Of a DNA stretch of 64,000 nt, positions 32,196 through 43,700 are shown in pieces. Position 1 is the first letter of the stretch; each line of letters opens with the position of its first letter. The DNA is from Sepiola atlantica (taxonomy: Eukaryota > Mollusca > Cephalopoda > Sepiida > Sepiolidae). The stretch spans positions 35,719,483 to 35,783,482 of the forward strand of contig OY744522.1 in NCBI GenBank assembly GCA_963556195.1. Direction: 5' to 3'. Under the pieces are notes generated by a model. The model was not told the origin of the DNA, did no database searches, and was given only the letters and a program-made list of their open reading frames with translations. Made by a program: the position numbers and the translations under genes.

Positions 32196-32345
32196 GGTAG
32201 GAGAAGCTGTTAAGACCGAAAATGTAGAAATTATTGAAAGTGAACGAAACTATGCAGGTTTTGGATAGAAAGCTATAAGTGTCAATGAAATAGGGAAAAC
32301 ATCACTTTAATTTATTATAAAAATGAAAAGTTATGCAAGTATATA
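31830..32345 (+). repeat. Unknown dispersed repeat, copy 1
   Basis: Three blocks match a second locus in the same order and orientation: 31,862-32,020 with 53,238-53,375 (AATGTAAAAGAAAGT...AACCAATCAAAACGCC...ATATGAAATAAT), 32,050-32,115 with 55,040-55,120, and 32,255-32,330 with 55,235-55,310 (GCAG(G/C)TTTT(G/A)GATAGAAA and ATCACTTTA). Its centre holds a (CA)n(TA)n tract at 32,125-32,194. No protein is seen. Family unknown. Confidence 0.55.
32125..32194. repeat. (CA)n(TA)n compound microsatellite
   Basis: CACACACA runs into TATATA, inside the dispersed repeat above. Confidence 0.95.
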
Positions 32346-32424
32346 ATTAGTAGAGAAAATGTTGAAATTGAAACCTATTTTTTTATCTAACTTCCAAGGG
32401 CACATTTAGTTATATTATTATTAT

Positions 32425-32481
<57 letters not shown>

Positions 32482-32562
32482 AGTGTCCTCTAGGGAGAAC
32501 TTGTTTCCCCACATTTAACGACCTTGTGTTAGATCTTACTGCAGTGGGAAGCAACTAAATAC

Positions 32563-32625
<63 letters not shown>
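32425..32625. repeat. Two (AGT)n arrays flanking a SINE tail
   Basis: AGT repeats at 32,425-32,481 and 32,564-32,625. The 80 bp between them (GACCTTGTGTTAGATCTTAC then TGCAGTGGGAAGCAACTAAATA) resembles the 3' tail of the SINEs at 13,440 and 52,400. Confidence 0.8.
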
Positions 32626-32999
32626 TGGGGATCAATCGGAAATCTAAGGTCCGAAATGATATTTCCATCGCACAATCCTGCATAACACAGAAACGTATAC
32701 TCATTTTACAAAGAGAAAGCCCTTCGTAGGATTTAAGCTGTGCTAGTAAGGACAAGTCTTTTGTAATTTCTTAAGACCTCCACTGTTGGCGATAATTTCA
32801 GTTTGCCTATTTGTCGACTAAACTCAGGGCTGCAACACATGCTAGAATTATTGATGTTCTCATATGCCACATTCTTGAGATTTCTATTCAAATATATTTA
32901 TATTTTGATCGTTTGTGAAGAACATTCAAAATTAGATTGCAGTGACTGTCACGTCCATATTTACTTGTCTCTTCGCGAGGTCGATTTTGCATGTGAGGA
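32626..32999. other. Non-coding interval
   Basis: No family is recognised. Confidence 0.4.
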
Positions 33000-33145
33000 A
33001 AATCCAGCTCCCCAAAACAGCGAAATCCAGCTCCCCAAAACAGCGAAATTCAGCTCCCCAAAACAACGAAATCCAGCTCCCCAAAACAGCGAAATCCAGC
33101 TCCCCAAAACAGCGAAATCCAGCTCCCCAAAACAGCGAAATCTGG
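33000..33145. repeat. 23-bp minisatellite, about 6 copies
   Basis: The unit is AAATCCAGCTCCCCAAAACA then GCG, repeated with only two or three single-base differences. High uniformity suggests recent amplification. The open frames crossing it on both strands are a by-product of the repeat. Confidence 0.95.
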
Positions 33146-33533
33146 ATTGATGCCGTTTCTGGTATTATTTGCCCTGGACTTGTCAATTGGCTGTAGTCAG
33201 TCGAAGGGCATGATTTGAAATATAAACAACACGCAAAAAAGGTAGTTTCATCCAATATACAAACAAAGTGAGTGGAGAAGTCAGCGAAAGCTAAAGTTCG
33301 GGTATCGAAGAGATGGTGTCGTCGTTTCAGCACGCTTCGTAAAAATTTATCTGACTCCTTCAGAAAGCAGACTTTTTATAAACATTACCTGTTCTGTCAG
33401 TCAGAAAGTCTACTGGTGACTTCACTTAGGTCAGCTGTGCTTGTGGTGTGTTGGTTATTCACTCAGTACCAATCTAGCAACACACGTAGTTACGCGAAAT
33501 TAACCCTAATTATATCGCTACACCCATATATAC

Positions 33534-33537
<4 letters not shown>
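33146..33537. other. Non-coding interval
   Basis: No feature is recognised. Confidence 0.4.

Positions 33538-33580
<43 letters not shown>
33538..33580. repeat. (TA)n microsatellite
   Basis: An uninterrupted TA tract. Confidence 0.95.
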
Positions 33581-33583
<3 letters not shown>

Positions 33584-34235
33584 ATACCCAATTACATGAT
33601 CAATTTGTGTTCCAATAATTCAGCATAACAACAGATTATGTACGATCGTTTCAGAGATCAATTATTTTTATTGATATCAGATCACATCTTAAGCACAGGA
33701 GCTTGACACGAAAATTAAAAACATATAGACGGCATCAATGGAACAGGGTCAAACATCCTCAATCATAGAGCAAATTATAAATGTTGAGGGGAATAAATCA
33801 ACGCAGAGCAAGTGGAAAACATTATTTAGAGATGCATTGAGAGGCACAATGTTGGAAGGAACCGATGTAATAACATGTTGAGCGTAGCACATCAAAAGAA
33901 AGGAACAAAACATATATCATTTTATACAAAATATAAACTTCATAAGAAGGTTAAATTCTTGACATCTAAAGGTTTAAAAGGTTCTGAAGTTGAATGGGTC
34001 AAAAGGTTAAGCAAAGAGCCTATCTATGAAGTAATATCAATAGATTAGACGTGGAAGAAAAGAAAATTGAAACGAAACGATGCGGCATTAATCTTGAATT
34101 CGTTAAGCCGGCTTCCTCCCAAATAGGAAGTTTCTAGGGAATATTATATTTACACGTAGTCTCCAGTTGCATATATATCCCAGTCAGGGGAGATAACAAC
34201 ATTAGATTTTGCAGTTCTTGCAAGTAGATGGTCTT
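33581..34235. other. Unrecognised, possibly old coding remnant
   Basis: Plus-strand frames between 33,740 and 34,230 look partly protein-like across stops (KGSEVEWVKRLSKEPIYEVI near 33,975; DAALILN near 34,080; SRLPP near 34,110), but I recognise no family. Confidence 0.3.
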
Positions 34236-34237
34236 TT

Positions 34238-34238
34238 A

Positions 34239-34327
<89 letters not shown>

Positions 34328-34340
34328 GGAGGAGGAGGAG

Positions 34341-34391
<51 letters not shown>

Positions 34392-34397
34392 GAGGAC
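34238..34397. repeat. Compound trinucleotide array (GAT)n(GAG)n(GAC)n
   Basis: About 29 GAT units, then 5 GAG/GGA units, then about 16 GAC units, then GAGGAGGAC. The three blocks differ by one base in the third position. Confidence 0.97.
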
Positions 34398-35270
34398 TGA
34401 ATCTAACTTCTGTACGGAGACTACGAAAATCATTGCCTCGGGACTGCCTGGTCTGTATAAATTCCTCATCACTTTAAATCAATCTTGCCGACCCAACCCT
34501 TACTCTTATTTCTAAACCAGTCTTAATCAGTATACCAATATCATTACTCCTATAAGCCTTCACTATACCTTAGTTAATAATGTTAAATCCCGAATACAAA
34601 TCATTCAAGAACCCTGCAGAGTTACTGGCCTTAGACCGATCGATAAACGGTCAGGACCGGACCCGGGTTAAATCTTTATTTAAATTCCTTTTAGATTGAT
34701 TTAAAGTCCTTTAATTCAGGCCTTTAACTTGAATTTGATATGGTTTTTTAACCTTTTTATCTTTTCATAAGTATAATCCTTATGCCCATTTTCTCTCCTT
34801 ATTTTCTCCATAACACACATTATTAACCCTCAAAACAGTAACGGCCAAATATATGCTACTTATAAACATTGATTCACGGGATTTATATAGAAATATTCTT
34901 TATTTTGTACTTTTTCACTTTTTTTTTATATATTTTTAAATCTTTTCCATTTTTATATCTCAACTGTTACTTTTCACCACCACCACCCCCTTTTTCAAAC
35001 CTCCCTTACACTAAATTTAAACAAATATACATAACACTCTAAGCAAATAACGCGTCCAAACGAGAGTGACACGTGACTTCACATTTCCGAAACAGATGAC
35101 AGCATAAGCTGAAGAGAGCCGGATGGCTAAGTCCTTCTGAGTTTGAAACCGACGGTACTAATGTTGTACTAATTTTTCTGTACCAAAAAAAATAGAGAGA
35201 GAGATACTACGATAAGCCTTAAGAGAAGACTTGCATAAATAAATGAAAACAATTATGAATTTCGGATGTT
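34398..35270. other. Non-coding interval
   Basis: No gene is seen. CCGGATGGCTAAGTCC...GAGTTTGAAACCGACGG near 35,118-35,155 is faintly tRNA-like. Confidence 0.35.
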
Positions 35271-35272
35271 TT

Positions 35273-35366
35273 CTTTCACACACATACATATATGCAAAGC
35301 ACATACACACACACATACACATATGCAAAGCACATACACACACACATACACATATGCTAAGCACAT
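35273..35366. repeat. Minisatellite with ATATGCAAAGCACATACA units
   Basis: Three units of about 33 bp built on CACACACATACACATATGCA then AAGCACATA. The same repeat reappears at 36,371-36,471 and 36,708-36,762. Confidence 0.85.
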
Positions 35367-35619
35367 ACGTGGGAGAGTTTAAATTACCTACTAGATATCA
35401 TCCTCGAGTGTCTTCGGATACTTCCCCTACATGTAAACCCTGACCAAATATTCAAAATAACATAGTATTCGAAGCCTAAATACCATCGACATACGAAGAA
35501 GTAATGTTATTTCCTCAATTATACAGCAAAGATGAATTCTTGTCCTGGAATCCGATAAAACCAAGAGAGCACAATAAGGATATACTATATATACTATAAC
35601 ATGTTTCTGAATTTTTTAG
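35367..35619. other. Non-coding spacer
   Basis: No feature is seen. Confidence 0.4.
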
Positions 35620-35959
35620 ATGAGGATTGAAAATTTTTATAATTTTGATTATTCGGACATCTTCAACGTTTCGGCCGGAGGTTACTGCAGCCTTCTTCAG
35701 GTGTATCTTTTCAAATTAAGGAATATTTCTGTCGAACTCAGGAATCTGGGAGAAGTCTTCAGTAATTCGCAATTCTTCACATCGCCCGCACAACCTTCAG
35801 ATGACTATCACTTAGAACTGAATTTTACTTAATATTATATCCACTGCGCCACCGGTCTTTGCAGATAATACTAGTATGAATTTTAGGAGCCTTAAACCTA
35901 TTCTTGTGTTTTTAATGTGAAGTCTTAGTACTTATCACTATATATCACTACTGTTTATT

Positions 35960-36015
<56 letters not shown>

Positions 36016-36350
36016 CCATATCTATTATTTATAATTAATGGTTCCCATATGCACTAAATTCTATATTAGATCTGCTTAGTAAGTCATGATTGCCCAACAT
36101 ATTCGCTGCTTCTTTGAGTTATCTTACTCTCCGCCGTTCTTCTCTATCTATTATTTTTTACTTCGTCCGATAAGGGTAGATGGTTTCCCTTTTCCCTCCA
36201 TATGTAGTCAGCCATACCCGACTTTTCGATTTCTCGACGTATTACGGTTTTCTGGTGTTCTTCTAGCCTTACCTTTAGTGGACGACATGTCTAACCTTTG
36301 TATATTTTTCCACACTTACATGGGATCGCATACACACAGTTCTTAGTCAT
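35620..36350 (-). pseudogene. Penelope-like element fragment: GIY-YIG endonuclease and 3' end
   Basis: On the minus strand from 36,346: NCVYAIPCKCGKIYKG (family: GVYKIPCSCGKVYIGET, the GIY-YIG opening with the cysteine pair), RPLKVRLEEHQKTVIRREIE, KSGMADYIWREKGNHLPLSD, then damaged sequence to LLSRSNIEFSAYGNH (about 36,030). The 3' region has a (TA)n tract and, at 35,700-35,660, CCTGAAGAAGGCTGCAGTAA followed by CCTCCGGCCGAAACGTTGAA, a hammerhead-like relic typical of Penelope-like termini. Established knowledge: these retroelements encode an RT plus a GIY-YIG nuclease; the RT is absent here, so the copy is 5'-truncated. It lies within an otherwise continuous minisatellite region. Confidence 0.8.
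35964..36010. repeat. (TA)n microsatellite
   Basis: A TA tract within the Penelope-like fragment's 3' region. Confidence 0.95.
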
Positions 36351-36370
36351 ACATTTTTCCGTGTGAGGTT

Positions 36371-36762
36371 TGACTCACGCATACATATATGCAAAACACC
36401 TACGCACATATACATATATACAAAGCACATACACATAAATACATATACAAAGCACATACGAACACATACATACAGGGTGTCTCAAAAAAATGTACTCACT
36501 CGTAGAATGACGAGAAAGATTTTATTTATGAACATAGAGTGAAATGAAATAGCATCGAATACATGAGACAGATGTAATTGAAGAATCATGTTCGCAAATG
36601 TTCAAACTGATGACCATTGTTGTTCAAACAAAGCTGATAACGCGCACCAAGGGATTCGCAAACGTCTCGTCATTCTAAGAGTGAGTACATTTTTTTGAGA
36701 CACCCTGTATATACAAAGCACATACGCATACGTACATATATACAACGAGCATACACACACAT
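36371..36762. repeat. Minisatellite of ATATACAAAGCACATAC units split by a MITE
   Basis: Units lie at 36,371-36,471 and 36,708-36,762, interrupted by the element at 36,473-36,707. The motif family is the same as 35,273-35,366. Confidence 0.8.
36473..36707. mobile_element. Mariner-type MITE, 235 bp, TA target duplication
   Basis: Both ends carry CAGGGTGTCTCAAAAAAATG then TACTCACTC in inverted orientation (about 42 bp, one mismatch), each flanked by TA. On the minus strand the interior gives SLGARYQLCLNNNGHQFEHL then RT and a stop. This resembles the extreme C-terminus of a mariner/IS630-type transposase, so it looks like an internally deleted derivative of a full transposon. The ends are almost perfect, so it is probably young. 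Confidence 0.88.
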
Positions 36763-36971
36763 AAAGGTTTTGAACACTATAAAAAAGTGTTATTTAGGTA
36801 TTTCTAATGAGGTTTTATTTTGACCATTCTAGTAAGTTTTGAATACTCGAATGTTACTAGAATGTTCCAAATTAAAATGAGGTTGGTTTTCAAAACGTTC
36901 CAGATTTATTTTATGATTACTTTTATTGCGTCATTCTTTTTCTCTCAATCGTCCTTCAAACATTAAAAAAA
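36763..36971 (+). mobile_element. 5' flank of the Tc1/mariner-type element
   Basis: Non-coding AT-rich sequence before the transposase start, including GAACACTATAAAAAAGTGTT. It probably contains the left terminal repeat, but no matching right end was found after 47,079. Confidence 0.35.
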
Positions 36972-37767
36972 ATGGGGAAAAGCAAAATAATTGATCAAGT
37001 ACTCCGTAAACATTGTTGACCTACGTGGACTGAGGACCTGTGTTTGCCCGGTTCGAATCATGTTCGTTCCACAGAAACACTTTCATTAAAACTCACACCT
37101 GGCCTCGTGTCTAAGAGGAGGTAAATAAAATACATATAGACTATAGGAAGAGATCTTGTCTGTTAAATGTTCAATTGACCTCAGTTTGTACAATAGGTCA
37201 TCATTGGAAGAGGTGTCATTCTATCCCCACCTTAACCGCAAAAAGTCCCAGTCGACAAGATTATTAGTAAAAAAACAGTTGGAAACGAACGCCGAATTAC
37301 GATTAAAGAACTTCAGGAAGAACAATAAGTTAGTGGAATAAAAGTCAGTACGAATACAAAATGTCGTTGACTTTGTCGATATGACATATTTTTGTAGAAA
37401 ACACGTTCGTGCTAGATTGGATTTTGCAAAGTATCATTGTATCAAACCGTCAGCATTTTAGGAAAATCTGCTTTGGTCAGATGAAATGAAAACTGAACAT
37501 TTGGTAAAAATGCTTTGGCAAAATTCTGGAGAAAGACGGTTACTGAATGTTCGCCGAAGAATATTATCCCAGTGAATTTGGAGGCGAATCAATCATGATT
37601 TGCGGTTACTTTAGTGCCCAATGTGTAGCTAACATTGCAATAGTCGAAGGGAGGATGAATGGAGAATATTAAAGGGATATTTTCGAGAGAAATTTACGTG
37701 AGAGTGCTGAGCTGGAAACCAGGCTGTGTCTTTCAAGAAAATACCGATCCTAAACTGTAAATCTTAC
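36972..37767 (+). pseudogene. Tc1/mariner-type transposase, N-terminal two thirds
   Basis: It starts ATG GGG AAA AGC AAA (MGKSKIIDQ), matching the usual MGKSK start of Tc1-like transposases. It is interrupted by a SINE at about 37,005-37,145. It resumes near 37,150 with damaged DNA-binding-region sequence (KKQLETNAELRLK near 37,270), then HVRARLDFAKYHC, LLWSDEMKTEHL near 37,468 (first catalytic Asp), IMICGYFSAQCVANIAIVEG near 37,594, and CVFQENTDPKL near 37,724-37,755, where the family form is VFQ-D-N-D-PKH. The second catalytic Asp appears to be Asn. Several frameshifts and stops are present. At 37,768 the reading frame enters the 69-bp tandem array. The remaining C-terminal portion lies at 46,893-47,079. 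Confidence 0.87.
37005..37145 (+). mobile_element. tRNA-derived SINE inserted in the transposase
   Basis: An A-box-like ACGTGGACTGAGGACC is followed by a good B box, CGGTTCGAATC (37,051), and then by the 3' tail CACACCTGGCCTCGTGTCTA then AGAGGAGGTAAATAAAATAC. The tail CTxGTGTCTAA...GAGGAGGTAAATAAA is the same as in the U2-headed SINEs, implying a shared LINE partner or shared ancestry of the tail. Confidence 0.7.
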
Positions 37768-40700
37768 GAAATCATAGTTCAACTAGAATGGACGTTCTAA
37801 AATGGTCAAGTCAATCTCCAGTTCTCAACCCGATTGGAAATCATAGTTCAACTAGAATAGACGTTCTAAAATGGTCACGTCAATCTCCAGTTCTCAACCC
37901 GATTGGAAATCATAGTTCAACTAGAATAGACGTTCTAAAATGGTCAAGTCAATCTCCAGTTCTCAACCCGATTGGAAATCATAGTTCAACTAGAATAGAC
38001 GTTCTAAAATGGTCAAGTCAATCTCCAGTTCTCAACCCGATTGGAAATCATAGTTCAACTAGAATAGACGTTCTAAAATGGTCAAGTCAATCTCCAGTTC
38101 TCAACCCGATTGGAAATCATAGTTCAACTAGAATAGACGTTCTAAAATGGTCAAGTCAATCTCCAGTTCTCAACCCGATTGGAAATCATAGTTCAACTAG
38201 AATAGACGTTCTAAAATGGTCAAGTCAATCTCCAGTTCTCAACCCGATTGGAAATCATAGTTCAACTAGAATAGACGTTCTAAAATGGTCAAGTCAATCT
38301 CCAGTTCTCAACCCGATTGGAAATCATAGTTCAACTAGAATAGACGTTCTAAAATGGTCAAGTCAATCTCCAGTTCTCAACCCGATTGGAAATCATAGTT
38401 CAACTAGAATAGACGTTCTAAAATGGTCAAGTACATCTCCAGTTCTCAACCCGATTGGAAATCATAGTTCAACTAGAATAGACGTTCTAAAATGGTCAAG
38501 TCAATCTCCAGTTCTCAACCCGATTGGAAATCATAGTTCAACTAGAATAGACGTTCTAAAATGGTCAAGTCAATCTCCAGTTCTCAACCCGATTGGAAAT
38601 CATAGTTCAACTAGAATAGACGTTCTAAAATGGTCGTCAATCTCCAGTTCTCAACCCGATTGGAATCATAGTTCAACTAGAATAGACGTTCTAAAATGGT
38701 CAAGTCAATCTCCAGTTCTCAACCCGACTGGAAATCATAGTTCAACTAGAATAGACGTTCTAAAATGGTCGTCAATCTCCAGTTCTCAACCCGATTGGAA
38801 TCATAGTTCAACTAGAATAGACGTTCTAAAATGGTCAAGTCAATCTCCAGTTCTCAACCCGACTGGAAATCATAGTTCAACTAGAATAGACGTTCTAAAA
38901 TGGTCAAGTCAATCTCCAGTTCTCAACCCGATTGGAATCATAGTTCAACTAGAATAGACGTTCTAAAATGGTCAAGTCAATCTCCAGTTCTCAACCCGAT
39001 TTGAAATCATAGTTCAACTAGAATAGACGTTCTAAAATGGTCAAGTCAATCTCCAGTTCTCAACCCGATTGGAAATCATAGTTCAACTAGAATAGACGTT
39101 CTAAAATGGTCGTCAATCTCCAGTTCTCAACCCGATTGGAATCATAGTTCAACTAGAATAGACGTTCTAAAATGGTCAAGTCAATCTCCAGTTCTCAACC
39201 CGACTGGAAATCATAGTTCAACTAGAATAGACGTTCTGAAATGGTCGTCAATCTCCAGTTCTCAACCCGACTGGAAATCATAGTTCAATTAGAATGGACG
39301 TTCTAAAATGGTCAAGTCAATCTCCAGTTCTCAACCCGATTGGAAATCATAGTTCAACTAGAATAGACGTTCTAAAATGGTCAAGTCAATCTCCAGTTCT
39401 CAACCCGATTAGAAATCATAGTTCAACTAGAATAGACGTTCTAAAATGGTCGTCAATCTCCAGTTCTCAACCCGATTGGAAATCATAGTTCAACTAGAAT
39501 AGACGTTCTAAAATGGTCAAGTCAATCTCCAGTTCTCAACCCGATTGGAAATCATAGTTCAACTAGAATAGACGTTCTAAAATGGTCAAGTCAATCTCCA
39601 GTTCTCAACCCGATTGGAAATCATAGTTCAACTAGAATAGATGTTCTAAAATGGTCAAGTCAATCTCCAGTTCTCAACCCGATTGGAAATCATAGTTCAA
39701 CTAGAATAGACGTTCTAAAATGGTCAAGTCAATCTCCAGTTCTCAACCCGACTGGAAATCATAGTTCAACTAGAATAGACGTTCTAAAATGGTCAAGTCA
39801 ATCTCCAGTTCTCAACCCGATTGGAAATCATAGTTCAACTAGAATAGACGTTCTAAAATGGTCAAGTCAATCTCCAGTTCTCAACCCGACTGGAAATCAT
39901 AGTTCAACTAGAATAGACGTTCTAAAATGGACGTCAATCTCCAGTTCTCAACCCGACTGGAAATCATAGTTCAACTAGAATAGACGTTCTAAAATGGTCA
40001 AGTCAATCTCCAGTTCTCAACCCGATTGGAAATCATAGTTCAACTAGAATAGACGTTCTAAAATGGTCAAGTCAATCTCCAGTTCTCAACCCGATTGGAA
40101 ATCATAGTTCAACTAGAATAGACGTTCTAAAATGGTCAAGTCAATCTCCAGTTCTCAACCCGACTGGAAATCATAGTTCAACTAGAATAGACGTTCTAAA
40201 ATGGTCAAGTCAATCTCCAGTTCTCAACCCGATTGGAAATCATAGTGCAACTAGAATAGACGTTCTAAAATGGTCAAGTCAATCTCCAGTTCTCAACCCG
40301 ATTGGAAATCATAGTTCAACTAGAATAGACGTTCTAAAATGGTCAAGTCAATCTCTAGTTCTCAACCCGATTGGAAATCATAGTTCAACTAGAATAGACG
40401 TTCTAAAATGGTCAAGTCAATCTCCAGTTCTCAACCCGATTGGAAATCATAGTTCAACTAGAATAGACGTTCTAAAATGGTCAAGTCAATCTCCAGTTCT
40501 CAACCCGATTGGAAATCATAGTTCAACTAGAATAGACGTTCTAAAATGGTCAAGTCAATCTCCAGTTCTCAACCCGATTGGAAATCATAGTTCAACTAGA
40601 ATAGACGTTCTAAAATGGTCAAGTCAATCTCCAGTTCTCAACCCGATTGGAAATCATAGTTCAACTAGAATAGACGTTCTAAAATGGTCAAGTCAATCTC

Positions 40701-43700
40701 CAGTTCTCAACCCGATTGGAAATCATAGTTCAACTAGAATAGACGTTCTAAAATGGTCAAGTCAATCTCCAGTTCTCAACCCGATTGGAAATCATAGTTC
40801 AACTAGAATAGACGTTCTAAAATGGTCGTCAATCTCCAGTTCTCAACCCGACTGGAAATCATAGTTCAACTAGAATAGACGTTCTAAAATGGTCAAGTCA
40901 ATCTCATGTTCTCAACCCGATTGGAAATCATAGTTCAACTAGAATAGACGTTCTAAAATGGTCAAGTCAATCTCCAGTTCTCAACCCGACTGGAAATCAT
41001 AGTTCAACTAGAATAGACATTCTAAAATGGTCGTCAATCTCCAGTTCTCAACCCGACTGGAAATCATAGTTCAACTAGAATGGACGTTCTAAAATGGTCA
41101 AGTCAATCTCCAGTTCTCAACCCGATTGGAAATCATAGTTCAACTAGAATAGACGTTCTAAAATGGTCAAGTAATCTCCAGTTCTCAACCCGATTGGAAA
41201 TCATAGTTCAACTAGAATAGACGTTCTAAAATGGTCAAGTCAATCTCCAGTTCTCAACCCGACTGGAAATCATAGTTCAACTAGAATAGACGTTCTAAAA
41301 TGGTCAAGTCAATCTCCAGTTCTCAACCCGATTGGAAATCATAGTTCAACTAGAATAGACGTTCTAAAATGGTCAAGTCAATCTCCAGTTCTCAACCCGA
41401 TTGGAAATCATAGTTCAACTAGAATAGACGTTCTAAAATGGTCAAGTCAATCTCCAGTTCTCAACCCGATTGGAAATCATAGTTCAACTAGAATAGACGT
41501 TCTAAAATGGTCAAGTCAATCTCCAGTTCTCAACCCGACTGGAAATCATAGTTCAACTAGAATAGACGTTCTAAAATGGTCAAGTCAATCTCCAGTTCTC
41601 AACCCGATTGGAAATCATAGTTCAACTAGAATAGACGTTCTAAAATGGTCAAGTCAATCTCCAGTTCTCAACCCGATTGGAAATCATAGTTCAACTAGAA
41701 TAGACGTTCTAAAATGGTCAAGTCAATCTCCAGTTCTCAACCCGATTGGAAATCATAGTTCAACTAGAATAGACGTTCTAAAATGGTCAAGTCAGTCTCC
41801 AGTTCTCAACCCGATTGGAAATCATAGTTCAACTAGAATAGACGTTCTAAAATGGTCAAGTCAATCTCCAGTTCTCAACCCGATTGGAAATCATAGTTCA
41901 ACTAGAATAGACGTTCTAAAATGGTCGTCAATCTCCAGTTCTCAACCCGATTGGAAATCATAGTTCAACTAGAATAGACGTTCTAAAATGGTCAAGTCAA
42001 TCTCCAGTTCTCAACCCGATTGGAAATCATAGTTCAACTAGAATAGACGTTCTAAAATGGTCGTCAATCTCCAGTTCTCAACCCGACTGGAAATCATAGT
42101 TCAACTAGAATAGACGTTCTAAAATGGTCAAGTACATCTCCAGTTCTCAACCCGACTGGAAATCATAGTTCAACTAGAATAGACGTTCTAAAATGGTCGT
42201 CAATCTCCAGTTCTCAACCCGATTGGAATCATAGTTCAACTAGAATAGACGTTCTAAAATGGTCAAGTCAATCTCCAGTTCTCAACCCGACTGGAAATCA
42301 TAGTTCAACTAGAATAGACGTTCTAAAATGGTCAAGTCAATCTCCAGTTCTCAACCCGATTGGAATCATAGTTCAACTAGAATAGACGTTCTAAAATGGT
42401 CAAGTCAATCTCCAGTTCTCAACCCGATTTGAAATCATAGTTCAACTAGAATAGACGTTCTAAAATGGTCAAGTCAATCTCCAGTTCTCAACCCGATTGG
42501 AAATCATAGTTCAACTAGAATAGACGTTCTAAAATGGTCGTCAATCTCCAGTTCTCAACCCGATTGGAATCATAGTTCAACTAGAATAGACGTTCTAAAA
42601 TGGTCAAGTCAATCTCCAGTTCTCAACCCGACTGGAAATCATAGTTCAACTAGAATAGACGTTCTGAAATGGTCGTCAATCTCCAGTTCTCAACCCGACT
42701 GGAAATCATAGTTCAATTAGAATGGACGTTCTAAAATGGTCAAGTCAATCTCCAGTTCTCAACCCGATTGGAAATCATAGTTCAACTAGAATAGACGTTC
42801 TAAAATGGTCAAGTCAATCTCCAGTTCTCAACCCGATTAGAAATCATAGTTCAACTAGAATAGACGTTCTAAAATGGTCGTCAATCTCCAGTTCTCAACC
42901 CGATTGGAAATCATAGTTCAACTAGAATAGACGTTCTAAAATGGTCAAGTCAATCTCCAGTTCTCAACCCGATTGGAAATCATAGTTCAACTAGAATAGA
43001 CGTTCTAAAATGGTCAAGTCAATCTCCAGTTCTCAACCCGATTGGAAATCATAGTTCAACTAGAATAGATGTTCTAAAATGGTCAAGTCAATCTCCAGTT
43101 CTCAACCCGATTGGAAATCATAGTTCAACTAGAATAGACGTTCTAAAATGGTCAAGTCAATCTCCAGTTCTCAACCCGACTGGAAATCATAGTTCAACTA
43201 GAATAGACGTTCTAAAATGGTCAAGTCAATCTCCAGTTCTCAACCCGATTGGAAATCATAGTTCAACTAGAATAGACGTTCTAAAATGGTCAAGTCAATC
43301 TCCAGTTCTCAACCCGACTGGAAATCATAGTTCAACTAGAATAGACGTTCTAAAATGGACGTCAATCTCCAGTTCTCAACCCGACTGGAAATCATAGTTC
43401 AACTAGAATAGACGTTCTAAAATGGTCAAGTCAATCTCCAGTTCTCAACCCGATTGGAAATCATAGTTCAACTAGAATAGACGTTCTAAAATGGTCAAGT
43501 CAATCTCCAGTTCTCAACCCGATTGGAAATCATAGTTCAACTAGAATAGACGTTCTAAAATGGTCAAGTCAATCTCCAGTTCTCAACCCGACTGGAAATC
43601 ATAGTTCAACTAGAATAGACGTTCTAAAATGGTCAAGTCAATCTCCAGTTCTCAACCCGATTGGAAATCATAGTGCAACTAGAATAGACGTTCTAAAATG

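Noticed and set aside
32932..33333. Coding frame across the 23-bp minisatellite on the minus strand
   Set aside because: The repeat is open in frames of both strands, and no conserved domain borders it.
34209..34515. Poly-Asp, poly-Met, poly-Val and poly-Ile open frames
   Set aside because: All arise from the trinucleotide arrays. No protein-like sequence surrounds them.
37788..38957. 389-codon open frame that might be taken as a repetitive structural protein gene
   Set aside because: It is produced by a 69-bp unit of exactly 23 codons. It has no own start context or flanking gene structure, and later units carry frame-breaking 1-3 bp changes.
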